Shown here piece by piece: positions 6,061 to 6,075 of a DNA stretch of 6,075 bases. Below the pieces are notes generated by a model. It was not told the DNA's origin. It was given only the letters and a program-made list of their open reading frames with translations, and ran no database searches. This stretch comes from Pseudomonadota bacterium (GTDB taxonomy: Bacteria > Pseudomonadota > Alphaproteobacteria > Rhodospirillales > UBA2165), in contig JAQCKY010000162.1 in the NCBI GenBank assembly GCA_027592155.1, forward strand, positions 1-6,075, read 5' to 3'. Both the position numbers and the translations under genes were made by a program. Position 1 is the first letter of the stretch. Every line of letters starts with the position of its first letter.

Positions 6061-6075
6061 TCGAAGAATTCCTCT

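Overview
This window is GC-rich DNA (roughly 60 % by eye), densely packed with genes. Codon choice and gene content suggest an alphaproteobacterium (for example the Rhodospirillales or a related marine/soil lineage), but no taxonomic marker is present, so this is inference. There are five protein genes. I see no RNA gene, mobile element, CRISPR array or recombination scar.

Left part (1-3168, + strand): the end of a leucine (isovalerate) degradation operon. It holds a biotin-carrying acyl-CoA carboxylase alpha subunit, best read as methylcrotonyl-CoA carboxylase alpha, cut at its 5' end by the window edge. Eight bases after its stop comes isovaleryl-CoA dehydrogenase. These enzymes catalyse consecutive steps: isovaleryl-CoA to 3-methylcrotonyl-CoA, then carboxylation to 3-methylglutaconyl-CoA. 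The carboxylase beta subunit is not in view and is probably upstream.

Middle (3180-5557): a divergent pair. On the - strand is an acyl-CoA-dehydrogenase-fold flavin monooxygenase (the HpaB-C2/HsaA/DszC type) whose 3' end converges on the dehydrogenase with only 11 bases between them. On the + strand is an arylsulfotransferase-like beta-propeller protein with no signal peptide. The roughly 137 bases between their starts must hold both promoters. An aromatic hydroxylase next to a phenol-sulfate transferase homologue suggests a linked step on a phenolic compound. That is the most interesting hypothesis here, but it rests on context alone.

Right part (5583-6075, - strand): a small FMN-binding split-barrel (pyridoxamine-phosphate-oxidase-like) protein, convergent with the propeller gene. 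It has a strong ribosome binding site and an AT-rich upstream region containing an imperfect dyad.

Both convergent junctions (3161-3187 and 5575-5601) contain inverted repeats that could act as compact bidirectional terminators, although neither has a clear U-tract.
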